From Lagopus muta (taxonomy: Eukaryota > Chordata > Aves > Galliformes > Phasianidae), in the NCBI RefSeq assembly GCF_023343835.1, contig NC_064437.1, positions 52,588,972 through 52,652,971 of the forward strand: a stretch of 64,000 nucleotides of DNA, written 5' to 3'. The notes below the pieces were generated by a model. It searched no databases. It saw nothing but the letters and a program-made list of their open reading frames with translations, and had not been told where the DNA came from. Positions 50,175-62,100 of the stretch are shown piece after piece. Made by a program: the position numbers and the translations under genes. How positions within the stretch are numbered: the first letter of the stretch is position 1; the number at the start of each line of letters is the position of its first letter.

Positions 50175-53100
50175 GTAAGGCGGGAGCCCCCCCGGCGCCC
50201 TCCCCGTGCCGCCCACCCCGCCGGGCTCCGAGCTGCCCGCGGCGCTCGTTGAGGCGGAGGGAGCGAGGCCATGGTTTCCATTAAGATGCACATGTTTGCA
50301 ATGGAGAAAGCATTTCGGAGACTTATCAGTTATGACTGCAAAAATGTCGTGCTCCCCTCCGCTCCAACAACAACAACAACAAAAAGAAAAAAAAAAAAAA
50401 AAAAAAAAAGAAAAAAAAGAAAAAAAAAAGAAAAAAAAGAAGAAGCACAACATGGGGCCGAGGCAGCGCAGGGAGAAAAACCCCTGCACCAGGAACCCGC
50501 AGCAACGGGTGTCGGCCAGCTGCTCCGCACCCCACGTTCCCCGCGCTCCCCGGGCTCCCGGAGGACGGAGCCGGGTTGCGCGTCGCGTTGGGTGCCGAGC
50601 TCAGCGGCCTGGAGGCACCGGGCCGGCCGGAGAGCACCGGTCCTGCTGGGTAAGTCGAGAAGGAAGAGCGAGTCCTCGCTCCGAAGGTCCCGCTCGGTGC
50701 CGCCTCCGCCCCCAGGGAGCCGGGAGCCGGTGCCTCCGCTGCACTTGTCCGGGGGGTTCCGGGAGGGCATAGCCGGGGTCTGCCGGCCTCCGGACCCCGC
50801 TGCCAGCGGGCGGGGCGGCCCCGTTCCCTCTGCCGAGGTTGAACCGCAGAGCCCCGCAGCCGGACGCTGCTGAACGGTGCCCGCGCCGCACCGCACTATG
50901 CTATGCGATGCCGAACCGCGCCGAGCCGGGCGGGGCGGCCGGGCCGCGGTGAGAGCTCCGGATCCCCGCACCGCGCTCCCTTCTCCCGCTGCGGCCGCCG
51001 GGCCCTCCCCGCACCGGCACCGTCCCGTAGCTTTCAGCCCGCTCTCCTCCCCGCAGCTCCCGGCGGCTGGTGACCCTGGCGAGGGGCCTGGCCCCCGCCT
51101 TCCTGCGCTTCGCGGGCAAGAGGACGGACTTTCTGCAGTTCCACAACGTGAAGAACCCGGCCAAGAGCCGCGGCGGGCCCGGCCCCGATTACTACCTCAA
51201 GAACTACGAGGACGGTGAGCGGGGCCGCGGGCCGGGCGGGGGGCGGGCGCGGCTGCGGGGGCTGCGGGCACCGCGCGGTCCCGTTCCGCTGCTCGGGCTC
51301 CGCGGCTCCGGGCGCGCCGTGCGCTCCGCCGGGCAGCGCCGCACCGGGTGGGGGGGCTCCTCCTTCCTTTCCCTCCCCTTGCCGGTGTGGCCGGCGGAGG
51401 AACAAAAGGCCCACGGAGGGAATCGTCCCCCGGTATTGCGGGTCGCGCCCCGCTGCTTTTGCACCGCTTCTCCCTCGATCTTCCCGGACCCTCCGGTGCT
51501 CCCCGGGAGCTCTGCCTTTCCCTAAGGACCCCGGCGTTGTTTCCGCGTTTCTCCGTGCAGCTGCGGCCCCGGGGCTCCCTGCAGCCCGGCCCGGCTCGGT
51601 GCCCGTCGGTGCCTGGGGAGCCGCTCTTTCTCCGCAGCTCCGTGCCACCGGGCCCTGCCCGAAGTGACGGCGGCACCGCCTCGTCCCGGCTCTGCCCCGC
51701 TCCCTTCCTCCCCGCTCTGTGCCCTCCTCCCAGCGGTTCCGCAGCTGCACGAAAGGTTTTCACCTTTTGCGGCCCTTGATTCACACAAAGAAACCTCGCA
51801 GACAAGTCAGGGCCAACGCTCCTATTTTGAGAAGCGGAATACCATGTCCGAGTGCAAGAATTTATTGATTTATCCTTTTTTTTTTCTCCTTAAAAAAACT
51901 TATTTTCTTACTTACGACTTAACAAAAATTAGCAGAAGATATTTCCATAAGTGATTTTCGAGGGCCAATTAATGCCAGACAGATCCCAGCGGGCAGGTCA
52001 GTGGAGCAGAGGAAGTTTTGCAGAAATCCAGTCGGCAGCTCAGCGCTGAATGGAAAAAGCAGACGTGTTTGCCAATTTTCTGATGGCTTTCTGTTCCTCC
52101 AGTAGTGTTTGATCTCAGTGAGACCAATGTCCCCCAGCCCCACACGCAGGCAGGTGGGTGATGTGTGTGCTCTGTCTTTGCTGAAGCAATCCCCATCCCA
52201 TCACTTGGTTTTTTTCCTTCTCGTAATTGATCTCTGGTGAGGGGTTTGCTGTAAGCTCTGCCCACTGGGATGAATTTCATGCTGACCAAACCTGCAGCCA
52301 TCTCGAACAGAAAACTTCAATGTAGTGCATAAAGGCATGGATGAGATTCACGCTAAACATCGGTAGGAATAAATTTCCCTGCTTCAGCCCAAAGGTCAAT
52401 ATTTCAACAGCCTGCAGGAGAGAACTTACACTTATTAAATGTCTTCACAGCAGCTTTCATGTTAGAGAAGGACGGAAAGCTTTTTTTTCTTTCTTTCATT
52501 TTTTTTTTTTCTCCCAGTTTTCCGCATGGCAATAAAGTTGAAATGTAGCAGTCCTTCAAAATGAAGCTTCTCATAGAAGTTGTAACCACAGGTCTTAACT
52601 TTTCATCACTTAAATATGGAACAGAACCATTGCAAATAGGAGTGAGGGAGGGAGGGGACACATGTGGTGTGTATCAAGCATCAGTGTAAATCAGAAAGGT
52701 GTGGTAAAAAGGATTTCCTGCCTGGAAGCAAAGCTTTCTTATTTGTTCTTAAGATCTGTGTGCAAACTCCGAGGCTGGAGTTGCTGGTAGCTCCCATCTT
52801 TTCACGCTTCACTCGGGGGATCCAGTTCTCCAAAATGAAATCCTGGTGCCACTGCAGCTCTCTGCCCCACTGCACTGGATCCAAGCAGCCATGTTCTCCT
52901 CTCGGAGCACTGCTCTGCTTTTTGCTCCCTCGTCTACAGCCTATCTGGGACCCGCCTGCTCTCAAGGCATGCACAAATGTGAGGGACTTGTGGGCTGAGC
53001 AGATCGCATGGAAAAAGATGGCACCCAGTGCCTGAGCCTGGGGAAGGCAGCGAGTGTCCTCTTGTCCCCATTGCCCTGCCTGCAGTTCCTGGGCTGACTG

Positions 53101-53178
53101 GGGCTGCTTTCCATGTGCAGTGTTCTTGTCCCCTCATCATCTGTTTTCTGAAATTTCTTGTCTAATCTACAATCTAGC

Positions 53179-53211
<33 letters not shown>

Positions 53212-56200
53212 GAAAATGATTAAAAGAGAAGTCTGTGAATGTCTTCAATCTGACCTTCATGGTTTTTGGTGATGTAACAAGTGACAGATCATTGTTTTCT
53301 GCTTTGAGCGTTTGCCTCTGTGCACATCCCATGGCTGCTGGGAGACAGCACAGAGGTCTATTGGTTCAGTTCACAGAGCTGGAGGGCTGTGTCATTTTTG
53401 GTGGCTGTTTGGCAGGAGTTCACCAGGTCTGTCCATACCAGGCTGAGGGACTTGTCTAAGCTCTTTCCTATGGGAAAGGGATTGGTTGAACCACAGGGTG
53501 TTGAAGGCAGCATGTCTATACGTATCCTCTGACCTTTGCCAAGAGCTGCAAGGCCATCTAAGTGATCTGTTATATTATTTGGCCATGGCATTGCCTTGCC
53601 TGAGGTCTGTTGTCAATAGAAAACCAGTTTGTCACACACCGAGCCCTGCGGTACCAGGAGGTGGGGCTGTAGGGGAGACTTTTTGACACTTGCTGATCGA
53701 GAAGTGCAATGCTTTTGACCTGGGAGACTTTAGCCTCCCTTAAATGGAATTTCTGTGTCCGTGCCCCACTGGGCTGGTTTTCCCTCACAGTCTGTGTTGC
53801 AAATTCTGCTCTGTTATCTGGGGCTGCTTCTCTCCAGCCACTGTCTGACCCCTGGGCAGGTACTAGATCTCATGTTCAGTCTGCAGCAGACCAGCTTCTC
53901 CTTCTGCTGTGGGGTTGCCTACTGGGTAATGCACTTGGCTGTCCTTCCAGCCACCTCACGCGTTGCCAAGGACCACTTGGCTTTGAGGAATGGGACAATA
54001 AGAAACAGTGGTCACTAGGGAAACAGCCTTGAGCAGCTCCTTTTTGGGGCAAGCACATGGGGCTGTCCATTTGTCCTGGTAATGGTTGCTGGGAGCATAA
54101 ACACAAAGCTTCTTCTGAAGCTGAGTTTGCTAAAACCCTGTCTGTGCTGCCCTGGAGCCTGGTGTTGGGGTGTTTGGTGGGGTTTGAAGGCTCTTCCATT
54201 GGCTCAGCAAGGAGTGCTGCTGGTGACACCTCACAGCAGCAGAGAGCAGTTTTGGACACCTCCTGGTGGCATGAACATTAGAGTTTCCCTCTGTGCTGTG
54301 AACAGAAAACTCAAGGGAAAAAGTGACATTTCTTGGAACTGGAGTTCTTGGGGATGTGTTGTCCCAAGTGCCTCAGTGGGTTCTCCATACTTTTGTAGCT
54401 CGGAGTGTTTCTGTGGCTGATGGAGACAAAAGGGCATTTGTGACACACAGAAAACATGGCCCTGTGTGGGTCGTGGGAGGCAGAGGTGAAAGGGAGCACA
54501 TGCACGTGCTGTAGGTAAGGCATAAGAAAAGGTGGTGAGCCAAAGTGTGTGTGGACGATGCATTTCAAAAATGCTCTCTCAGTTGCTGCTAAGTTACTTT
54601 CTTCTATTTTATTTCCTTTTTTGGAAGGATACTGGGCATCTGGAAAAATGGCCAGTTACCACAGAATCCTGGCAAAAAACATGTTCCTCATGCCTTCCAT
54701 ACTAATTGGGACATTTTGCCTTATGGTGCTACACTGTAATTCTGGTGCTGGCTATTGGGCTTCCTGTGCATGCTTTCATCTCAGGATCCCTTCCTTCTGA
54801 CACCATCAGACACCTGGCATTGGGTCAGGACCCTGAGCCACCTTGTGCACAGGGGAATGCTGTACCCCCTGCTGAGCCTGTGCTGTGCAGGCTGCCTCTA
54901 GGTGCTGTGCTTTCACCTGGATATTAGAGCAGAGCAGTGAGGGCTCAGCATTGTATGGGGATTGCTACTCTGGCTCCACAGCTCAGCCACCAGCAGGTGT
55001 TTCCCAGTGAGATGGGTCATCCTCCTGTCCCTGTAAGAAGAAGCCAATAGATAAGCTGCCTTCTGCAAGGTAAGGAAGGCACTATCTATGAAGGAGATGC
55101 TTCCAAAGTATGTTTATCTCCATTTTTGGTTTTAAATTTTGAACAGTTTTGCAAGAACCGTGTGTGAAAATTGCTTTATAAGTGCAGGAAGTGGCGCAAT
55201 CAGACAATGAGCTCCTGATTATCCATTTGCTGGTGTATGGGTGAGACTAAGGATTCCTGTGGTTATATGTTTGATTGCTTCTAATAAGTATCCTAAATTC
55301 TCTACAAAACCTTACCATTTTTTTGCAAGTTCAGCACTTCGATCTGTGAATTAGAAATGATTCATGCAAAGTACCATGCTCAGGGGAAACACGTGTGGCT
55401 TCCTATGCAATTGGATTGTGAGCTGGCTGTTGCCAATCAGGGAAAATATTTTGAATTTATCATGGATTTTTTCGTTGAATACTTTTAAGGAAGTGAAGAG
55501 TGAATCAGTGTATTCACATCGGGAAAGAAGCCTGCTGAGGGTATTCTTATGCTACAAACGCACTGTACTATAGTGGGACCACGTGGATCAGTGTAAAGAA
55601 TACATATGCATGGAGTAAGGTGATGGAGGTGGTCAGGATCACAGCTTTCAGACATAGATATCGGCGTGTTATTAATTCCTTGTTTTCATTACAGAAGAAA
55701 TAGGCAGCATCCAACGGCATTATTACATATAAAACAAACAAATACGATTTTTTTTTATCTAGCGCAAAATATTTTCTGGAACTCATTGTCAGGGAATTTT
55801 CCCGTCTAAAGGAAAGGAACGAGACGAATCTGTCAGAGAATTTCCTATTGAAGACAGACACGGCGAGGATGCACACAAATGCGACAAAGCCGACGCGCTC
55901 GGTGCTGCTTTCCAACTTCTTCCATTTCCCCTCGGTGCACCCGGGGATCCCGCGGGCTCCTCGTGCCGCGGGGCCGCCCGAGCCGCAGCTCACCTGGCCG
56001 CCACACGGGTGTGCTCCCTCCATACCGCACGGCGGCTCCGGGCCCGGCTCCGCTCCGCCGCCGCGGGGACGCCGGGGGACGCGGTGCCGCCGGGAGAGGA
56101 GCGGGCAGCGGGAGCCGGGGCTGCGGGAGCCGCGCTGCGGGATGCGCCCGGCCGTGCCCCGCCGAGCGGCGCGGGGCTGAGCTGGCCAAGGTACTGACCC

Positions 56201-59148
56201 GGCCCGGCCCGGCCCGGCCGCTGCCTCTCGAGGCACACGCAGCTCGTTGGTCTGCCGGCTTTGGAAACCATTTGGCGTCCTCTGGGGCTCCCACATCTGG
56301 AGTTCTTCTTTCTCACTTCTGGCAAGAGTCGCTTGGTTTCTTGTTTTGCTGGGTATTTTTTTTTTCCCCCTTGATTTTATTTATAATTTTGTGTGTGTGT
56401 GCGTGCGTGTGTTGGTTTTTATGGCTGCTCTGCGTTTTGGAAAGCTGTGTCCCGCTCAGGGGCTGCCCTGCCCAGAGCCCCCCGCGGGATCCTTCTCCTC
56501 ACACCCCCTGTGCCTTTCCCCTTTCTCTCACTTACTTTTAGATGTGATCACTGTGAGCTTCCTGCTGGCTCTTTTCCCTGGATTGCTCTTGCTGAGGTTC
56601 TCCCTGAGCTCCTACAGCAGCTGTGGCCTCTTCCCCTGGTGCTGCTGGTTCGAAAGAGAGGTGTAGAATCATGGAATCACAGAATGGTTGGGTTGGAAGT
56701 GACCTCAAATACTGTCCAGTTCCAACTCCCCTGCTGTAGGCAGGGGTGCCAACCACTACATCAGGCACTAGATCAGGTTGCCCAGGTCCCCATCCAACCT
56801 GGCCTTGAACACCTCCTGGCATGGGGCACCCACATCCTCTCTGGACAGCCTGTGCCAGTGCCTCACCACCCTCCATGTAAAAAATTTCCCTGACATCTAT
56901 ACTAGAGGTGCTTTAACCTCCTCACCTGCGCTGTGTGTCTGAATAAACAGGCATCAGGTTCTTTGGGAATCCCATATCCCAAGCATCTACCCACTGTTTA
57001 AGCTGGAGCTATAGTGGATATGGAGTCCACCTCCAGTTTTAAGTCTTGGGAAAACCCCTTGGGTCCTTAGCTGTGAGAAGCAAGGACTCTGCATACTCGC
57101 CTCTGCTTCCTGCTCACATACAGTAGGAGCTTTCTGGGAAGTCTATGAAACTGGCTGCCAGAAAAGCATCCCTACTTTCTGTGCCCTTCACATCTTCTCT
57201 ATCACAACCATATCCCTTCCTCAGCGCGTATTCACTGGGACCTGCAGTCCCCAAAGAGGGAGGCAGGATGCTAGATGTTGAGGAACCATGTAGCACCTGC
57301 TGCCACATCCCCCTGCACTCTCCAAACTGCTTCCTTGGTCCCTGACTTCATGGAGAGGGATCCTGGTCCCAGGGTGATACAGAAAGTTTGTCCCACTGTT
57401 GAGGAGCCCATTCTGCCTTTTCACCAAAGCCATTAAAATTATTTTGAGGCCTTTGCAAACCTTACAGAAATGACTTATTCTCCTCAACCCTCCCCACGGA
57501 TTTCTCACCCTTTGGTTCCTTCATCATCCAGCAAACAAGCCAACTTGTTACCCAGGCTCGTATAGACCCTCAACTCCATGGCAGCTCCAAAATCCTGCAT
57601 CGCTTGATGTGAGGGACAAATTAGGCAGCAGCAGGCCAGGTGATGCTGAATGTCTGACCTGACCCACAGGACATGGCCTGAAGAAGTTCCCTACAGCCAA
57701 GACAATGTGGCCAACAGCCTTCCACCCACATTCAGTGCGGGTTCTCTGCCAGCCCAGGACATCACTTGGAGCCCAGATTTGCAGAACCTGAGATCTGGCT
57801 CTGACATGAGCGTGGCTGTTGGAAAACACTTGGCATGGTGGTGGTGGGTTGATCATTGGACTGGATGATCTTAGTGGTATTTCCCAACCTTAATGATTCT
57901 CTTCTATGATTTTAACTTCACAGTTCCTTGGTGTGCATGACAATGGTGGAGCTTGAGTGTGTTTGTGGAGCCAGGCATATCTCTCTTCTGACAATAAGTT
58001 CCTTCAGAAATATCTAGCTAGATGGGAATAAAACCAAGGAAAGGGCAACCTCGTGATGCAAAGCCTGACCTTGTGTAGTGTGGTGGAAGAACTCCAACTT
58101 CCATCATCCCTTATCGCTTCTGGCCGCCGAAGCTTTTGTAAGAATTCAGCACAACAGATGGTTCCTCTGGATCCAAGCATGTTACAGAGTTTATTCAGCT
58201 CAGAAAATGGCCTTGAAAGGACTGATTTGCACTGCCCACCTCCTGTTTTGGGACTGGCCCCTTCTTACTGGATCCTTGTCCCCCCACAGCTACCCAACCT
58301 TTTCATTTCCCCAGCGGGTGAGTTATTCTAGGAGAGGGAATATCATATTCTTGTTCCACAATATGACTTACAAAATGCTCATGTGGAGAGAAAGCAATTG
58401 TTAAGTAAGCTTCCCGTCTCCTAAATCAGATGTCAGGTGTTACAAGTTTAAAGAGACCTGCTCAGAGAGCTGTAAACCATGCTGACCCAGCCTCAGCAGT
58501 GAGCATACATAGGGCAAGAGCAAGCCTTCTTCACTGTCTTTGACAAGCAATGGTAGACAGAAGCCAAGGGTCACTAGGATGCGACTTAGTCTTTTCTCAT
58601 TATTTAGTGTCAAGTACGCCAACAACAGGGTCATAACATAAATGTTGGGATACTTTTGCACTTTCCTTCCAGAGAGAGAGGTCATAATTTTAAGAGATTA
58701 GCTCCCATTGTAAGAGATCGGCATCCACCAGTGATGGATGGAAGGGGAGGTAGGTTGTGTGAGCCTATTCAAGGCAGTGATTTGGGCTTTCAGTGGGAGA
58801 AAGAAGACTTAAGCAGAGGAACCTCACTGGACAGGTAGATCCAAGGGGCTTTAAGCCTTTTTTTTGGGTTGCTCATGCTGAGTGATGGTTGTGTGGCTGT
58901 CGTGTTGGCTGGTTCTGTCCAAGCGTCTGGTGACAATGAAAGCTGAGGTTTGGCCATCTCCCTTTTTTCTTTCCCTTTTGCTATAGACATTGTTCGCAGT
59001 GACATTGCCCTGGATAAGCAGAAAGGCTGTAAGATCGCCCAGCATCCTGACATAATGTTGGAGCTACAGAGGGAAAAGGCAGCTCAGATGCACTTGGTTT
59101 TGTTAAAGGAGCAGTTTTCAAACACATACAGCAACCTCACACTAACAG
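49915..59148 (+). CDS. HPSE2: HPSE2 (heparanase-2), first three coding exons; gene continues past the window
   Basis: HPSE2 is a secreted, catalytically inactive heparanase relative that binds heparan sulfate and restrains heparanase; loss causes urofacial syndrome in people (family knowledge). Exons 49915-50174, 51057-51214 and 58987-59148 give 193 codons plus one base. The N-terminus MPCPSSCPPGLLALMAPGLA ... SLPSQA reads as a signal peptide (about 1-31), followed by GDRRALPVEKSPG, LILLDVNTKSPVR, FLSLQLDPSIIHDGWLDFL, GKRTDFLQFHNVKNPAKS, DYYLKNYED and KQKGCKIAQHPDIMLELQ. These match heparanase-2, not heparanase-1. The upstream frame offers no nearby ATG, so 49915 is chosen; human starts about ten residues earlier as I recall. 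The C-terminal two-thirds lies outside. Confidence 0.93.
50366..50447. repeat. (CAA)n plus A-rich tract in HPSE2 intron 1
   Basis: Several CAA units are followed by about 65 bases of A interrupted by G. The Lys-rich plus frame and Phe-rich minus frame come from this tract. Confidence 0.9.
51057..51214 (+). CDS. HPSE2: HPSE2 coding exon 2
   Basis: 158 nt; acceptor CCCCGCAG, donor GTGAGC, phase 1 at the end. It encodes SSRRLVTLARGLAPAFLRF through DYYLKNYED. Confidence 0.93.
53181..53207. repeat. Poly-A tract (A27)
   Basis: Twenty-seven uninterrupted A. No retroposed body is recognisable upstream. Confidence 0.9.
55850..56240 (-). promoter_or_regulatory. Isolated intronic CpG island, possible antisense promoter/exon
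   Basis: About 390 bases of dense CpG lie alone in the AT-richer middle of HPSE2 intron 2. On the minus strand a 242-codon open frame (56296-55568) runs through it and on through AT-rich DNA, and a consensus donor CAG|GTGAGC sits at 55994/55993 after an in-frame ATG (MEGAHPCGGQ). A CCCGG tandem (56198-56219) lies at its edge. The pattern fits an antisense transcript or an alternative promoter. No protein family is recognised. Confidence 0.35.
56391..56413. repeat. (GT)n microsatellite with GCGT interruptions
   Basis: About eleven GT/GC dinucleotides just beyond the intronic CpG island. Confidence 0.85.
56665..56920 (-). mobile_element. CR1 LINE 3'-end fragment (minus orientation)
   Basis: The plus strand begins AGAATCATGGAATCACAGAA, then GGTTGGGTTGGAAGTGACCT, GCAGGGGTGCCAACCACTAC, GATCAGGTTGCCCAGG, CATCCAACCTGGCCTTGAAC and GTGCCTCACCACCCTCC, the reverse complement of the avian CR1 tail. 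It is 5'-truncated and noncoding. It is the best-preserved CR1 in the window, so the youngest. Confidence 0.95.
57830..57915 (+). mobile_element. CR1 LINE 3' tail fragment (plus orientation)
   Basis: ACTGGATGATCTTAGTGGTA, then TTTCCCAACCTTAATGATTC and a terminal CTTCTATGATTT match the CR1 3' end in sense orientation. Under 100 bases are recognisable. Confidence 0.8.
58987..59148 (+). CDS. HPSE2: HPSE2 coding exon 3
   Basis: 162 nt; acceptor TTGCTATAG, donor GTAAGG, phase 1 at both ends. It encodes DIVRSDIALDKQKGCKIAQH through FSNTYSNLTLT, with an N-glycosylation sequon NLT. Confidence 0.93.
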
Positions 59149-62100
59149 GTAAGGCTGCAAGACCAGCTTTGGAGCCAGGAACTGTGGCTAGTTCTTGCTA
59201 ACTCACAGCTTCCCCCCTATGTGAATCAGCATCTCTGGCCGCCTCTGCTTCCTACCAAGGTCATTGGGTGCTGGGAGGGAACGGATCTTGAGGAAATTGT
59301 GGTGGACTCACAGGGCCCCTGCAGTGGGCACTCCAGATTTGGTGCCACTGGGCAGAATGTTTCCTGCAGTCTGATCTAAGCAGAATGCCACAGCACGTGA
59401 AGCGCTGTAGTGATCTCCCCGCACACTGTTCACTTCGGTGGGGCTGCAGCAATTACTAAATTTGGAGTCCTTTAAGCTGCAGCTGATTTTTTTTTTTTTT
59501 TTCAGAGCATGCACTTTGTGTGAACCCAGTAAATATTAAAGAGCAAATATAAAGGGATAATGGCCCAGACAGAGCTGAGAGGATACTCTTTTTCTGGCAA
59601 CTGTTTGTATTATCCAGGGAACAGAATCTCAAAGGATGGAGGAGACTGCCACATTTTGGATACACATTTAATGGTGCTTGTAAAGGACTGATGTCTGCAG
59701 GCAGGGAGTGGGCAGGAGGACGGGATCCCAGCAGCCAGCAGTGTCCTCTCATAGCTGTCCTTATCACTACAGCTGGACGAGCCACAGACGATGAGAAGGA
59801 GGAAGAGGCCAATAAATCAAGCGCGATCCCCTTCCCCTCTCGCTGGGTCCCTTTCCTGCGGAAGGCAGGGAGGCATCCATCCCATCTTTATGGGAAGCAG
59901 GGCCCCATGCTGGCCCCGCAGCCAGGCTGGGAAAGGGGAACGGGTCCCACACAGCCCCACTGCTGCCACCCCAACCAACCCCAAGCCGTGACAGCAGGGA
60001 GCTCTGTCCCCTCTGGGGACATTGGCTTATGGGCCTCTCGGGGATCCTGCAGAGAAGGGATGGCCACAGTAGGTCTGTCTGCGGGCTCAGCCCGTGGGCA
60101 CCAGGGCCAGGAGTGCGGCTGAACCTATCATTCCTGAAAGCCCAGCATTTAAATGGGATCCTCAGAACCATTTCTCATTCCCTGTAACGTAATCCACTTG
60201 GCTGTTTATTCCCAGTACAACTGCTGGAATCAACATTGTCAGCTTTTCCCCTGACAACTTGCTTACTTTCCACTAAACAAACTTCCCTTGAGAAGAGAAG
60301 CTGCTCTCCCCTATCCTCCTTCCCTCGCTGCTTCAAAGCCCTCGAGCATTGCTTGCATTTTTTTGCAGAACCTGCGGAGCAGAGGTGCTACCTGGTTATC
60401 AGCGCTGCTCTTACCCTTTCCAAGTGTGTTTACAGGAGGGTTCACAAGGGTTTGGCACCAACTCTCCGGGAAAGAGAGAGCAATTTCATTGTCATATTAC
60501 CCAAGGAACTATTTTAATGTCCTTTAACTCCCTCTGAATGTGTGCAGAGCAACTTCATAATTGTTATGAAGTTTAATCTTTTATTTCATAGACATCGTCT
60601 GAGAACATGGGCTCTAGACAGCTAAGCATAATATTTAACTGGAACTCTACTAACTTGTGTAAATATTTCCCTTCCCCGTGATGGATCTGGTGTTGGGGTG
60701 GGCAGAGGGTTGTACATCTGTTGCAGAAGGGCATTCCTTACCTTCCAGATTCGATCAGGCAGAGTTTGCATGAGGACTTCTTTTTGTTCTGCACGTTTCT
60801 GTGCGATGCCGGAGGGAGTCCCCAATGGAAGGGCTCAGCATGCAGGGATGGAGTGCCCAGGGATCCCCAAAAACGAGGAGGAATGTGCCCGGGAGCCCCT
60901 CAGTCTCATGGAGCTCACGCTCTGCTCTGTGTGGCTCTGCAGACCTGCTGCAGTGTAAGTCAGGATGCACTCAGCAGTTGCACGCAGTCCCCAGCGTGCT
61001 TCCAGCCACCCCGCAGGCTGTGTGCCTGCACAGGGAGTTCAGCTGCTCCCAGCAGCAGGTACCTCCCAGGTAAGAGTGTCTTAAAATGCAATGTGTTTTC
61101 TGTGCTAAGACACAACTGAGACTGAGTGAAAGCAGGCAAGATTTCTGGCTCTTGCTTCTCCAGGAACACATGTTGCGCTCTGGCTTAGGCCACTTCAATT
61201 CCTCTAGACAAGCATGAGCTCTGCTCCTGTCTGCAGTTTTCTCTTGCATCTTGCATTTGTTTTCTGTATGTGATCTCTGCAGGCTTACTACACCTGCCTC
61301 CCTGAGATGAGCGATAGCCTTTGATCTGTGATACGGCTCTTTAAACGCTATATAACATTTTGAGGCTTATTAATCTTTGCTGCTTCCCCGTGCTGCTGGG
61401 AGATAGGTATCTTGTTTCACATGTCAGTGTCTCCCGTGCTTGTGGGGCAGCTGCGATGGAGCAGGAGGGCACAAGGAGCTACCTGCCCTATGGAAACCAC
61501 TAGTGGGATGGGGGAGAAAGCTGAATCCTGCCCTAGGACAGGGTGAGGCCACACAGATTGGTTTCGGCACTGTTATTAAGTAAATTCCATTAAGCCTAAT
61601 GGAAGAGGGAATTGCTCAGGAGGTCAACGGACATATGTGAGAAACTGCCCCCTCCCGATTGCATGAAGTGTTAAGTGTAGCTGAGCTTCCCAAGGTACAA
61701 GGATGGACCATAAATAGCGCGTTTGCCTTCAGGAGTTCCCATCCTGAGGAAACAAAACAGTACCTCCCTTCTCCTTATGAACAGCAGGAAAGCATCTCCT
61801 CTTTCTGCTCTGCCGTTTGCTTATGGCTGCAAAGCAGATCGCTTATTGCACCAGCAGCGCTGTGATGACAGCCCTTCAGGCCATCCTACCACAACACATC
61901 CACACCAGAAAGACAGAGAACACCTACAGGGTGGGTGCTGGGAACCCCTCCTCCATCACCCTGTGGGACACAACCCCCAAAGGCAGGGATGGAGGAAAGG
62001 CCCTTCTTGTGTGTGGTATTCCCAGCCCTACTGAGAGGCACTGGGAGACTCAGACCAAGGTTGGCTGCTGGGATCAGCAGAGAGGGCTACAAGAGATTGC

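Larger units (their letters stand above)
47750..51700. promoter_or_regulatory. CpG-island domain at the HPSE2 5' end
   Basis: Two CpG-rich blocks (about 47750-47970 and about 48480-49680) precede the first coding exon, and a further block covers intron 1 and exon 2 to about 51700. The HPSE2 transcription start should lie within 48.5-49.9 kb. Open frames of 170-340 codons here, on both strands, are GC artefacts. Confidence 0.6.
51215..58986. other. HPSE2 intron 2
   Basis: A 7.8-kb intron. Contents recognised are a poly-A run (53181-53207), an isolated CpG island (about 55850-56240), a GT microsatellite, and two CR1 tails (56665-56920 and 57830-57915). Remaining sequence is unique, with no further exon recognised on the plus strand. 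Confidence 0.7.

Noticed and set aside
53181-53207. Poly-A run as the tail of a processed pseudogene
   Set aside because: No spliced coding sequence or target-site duplication is recognisable upstream.
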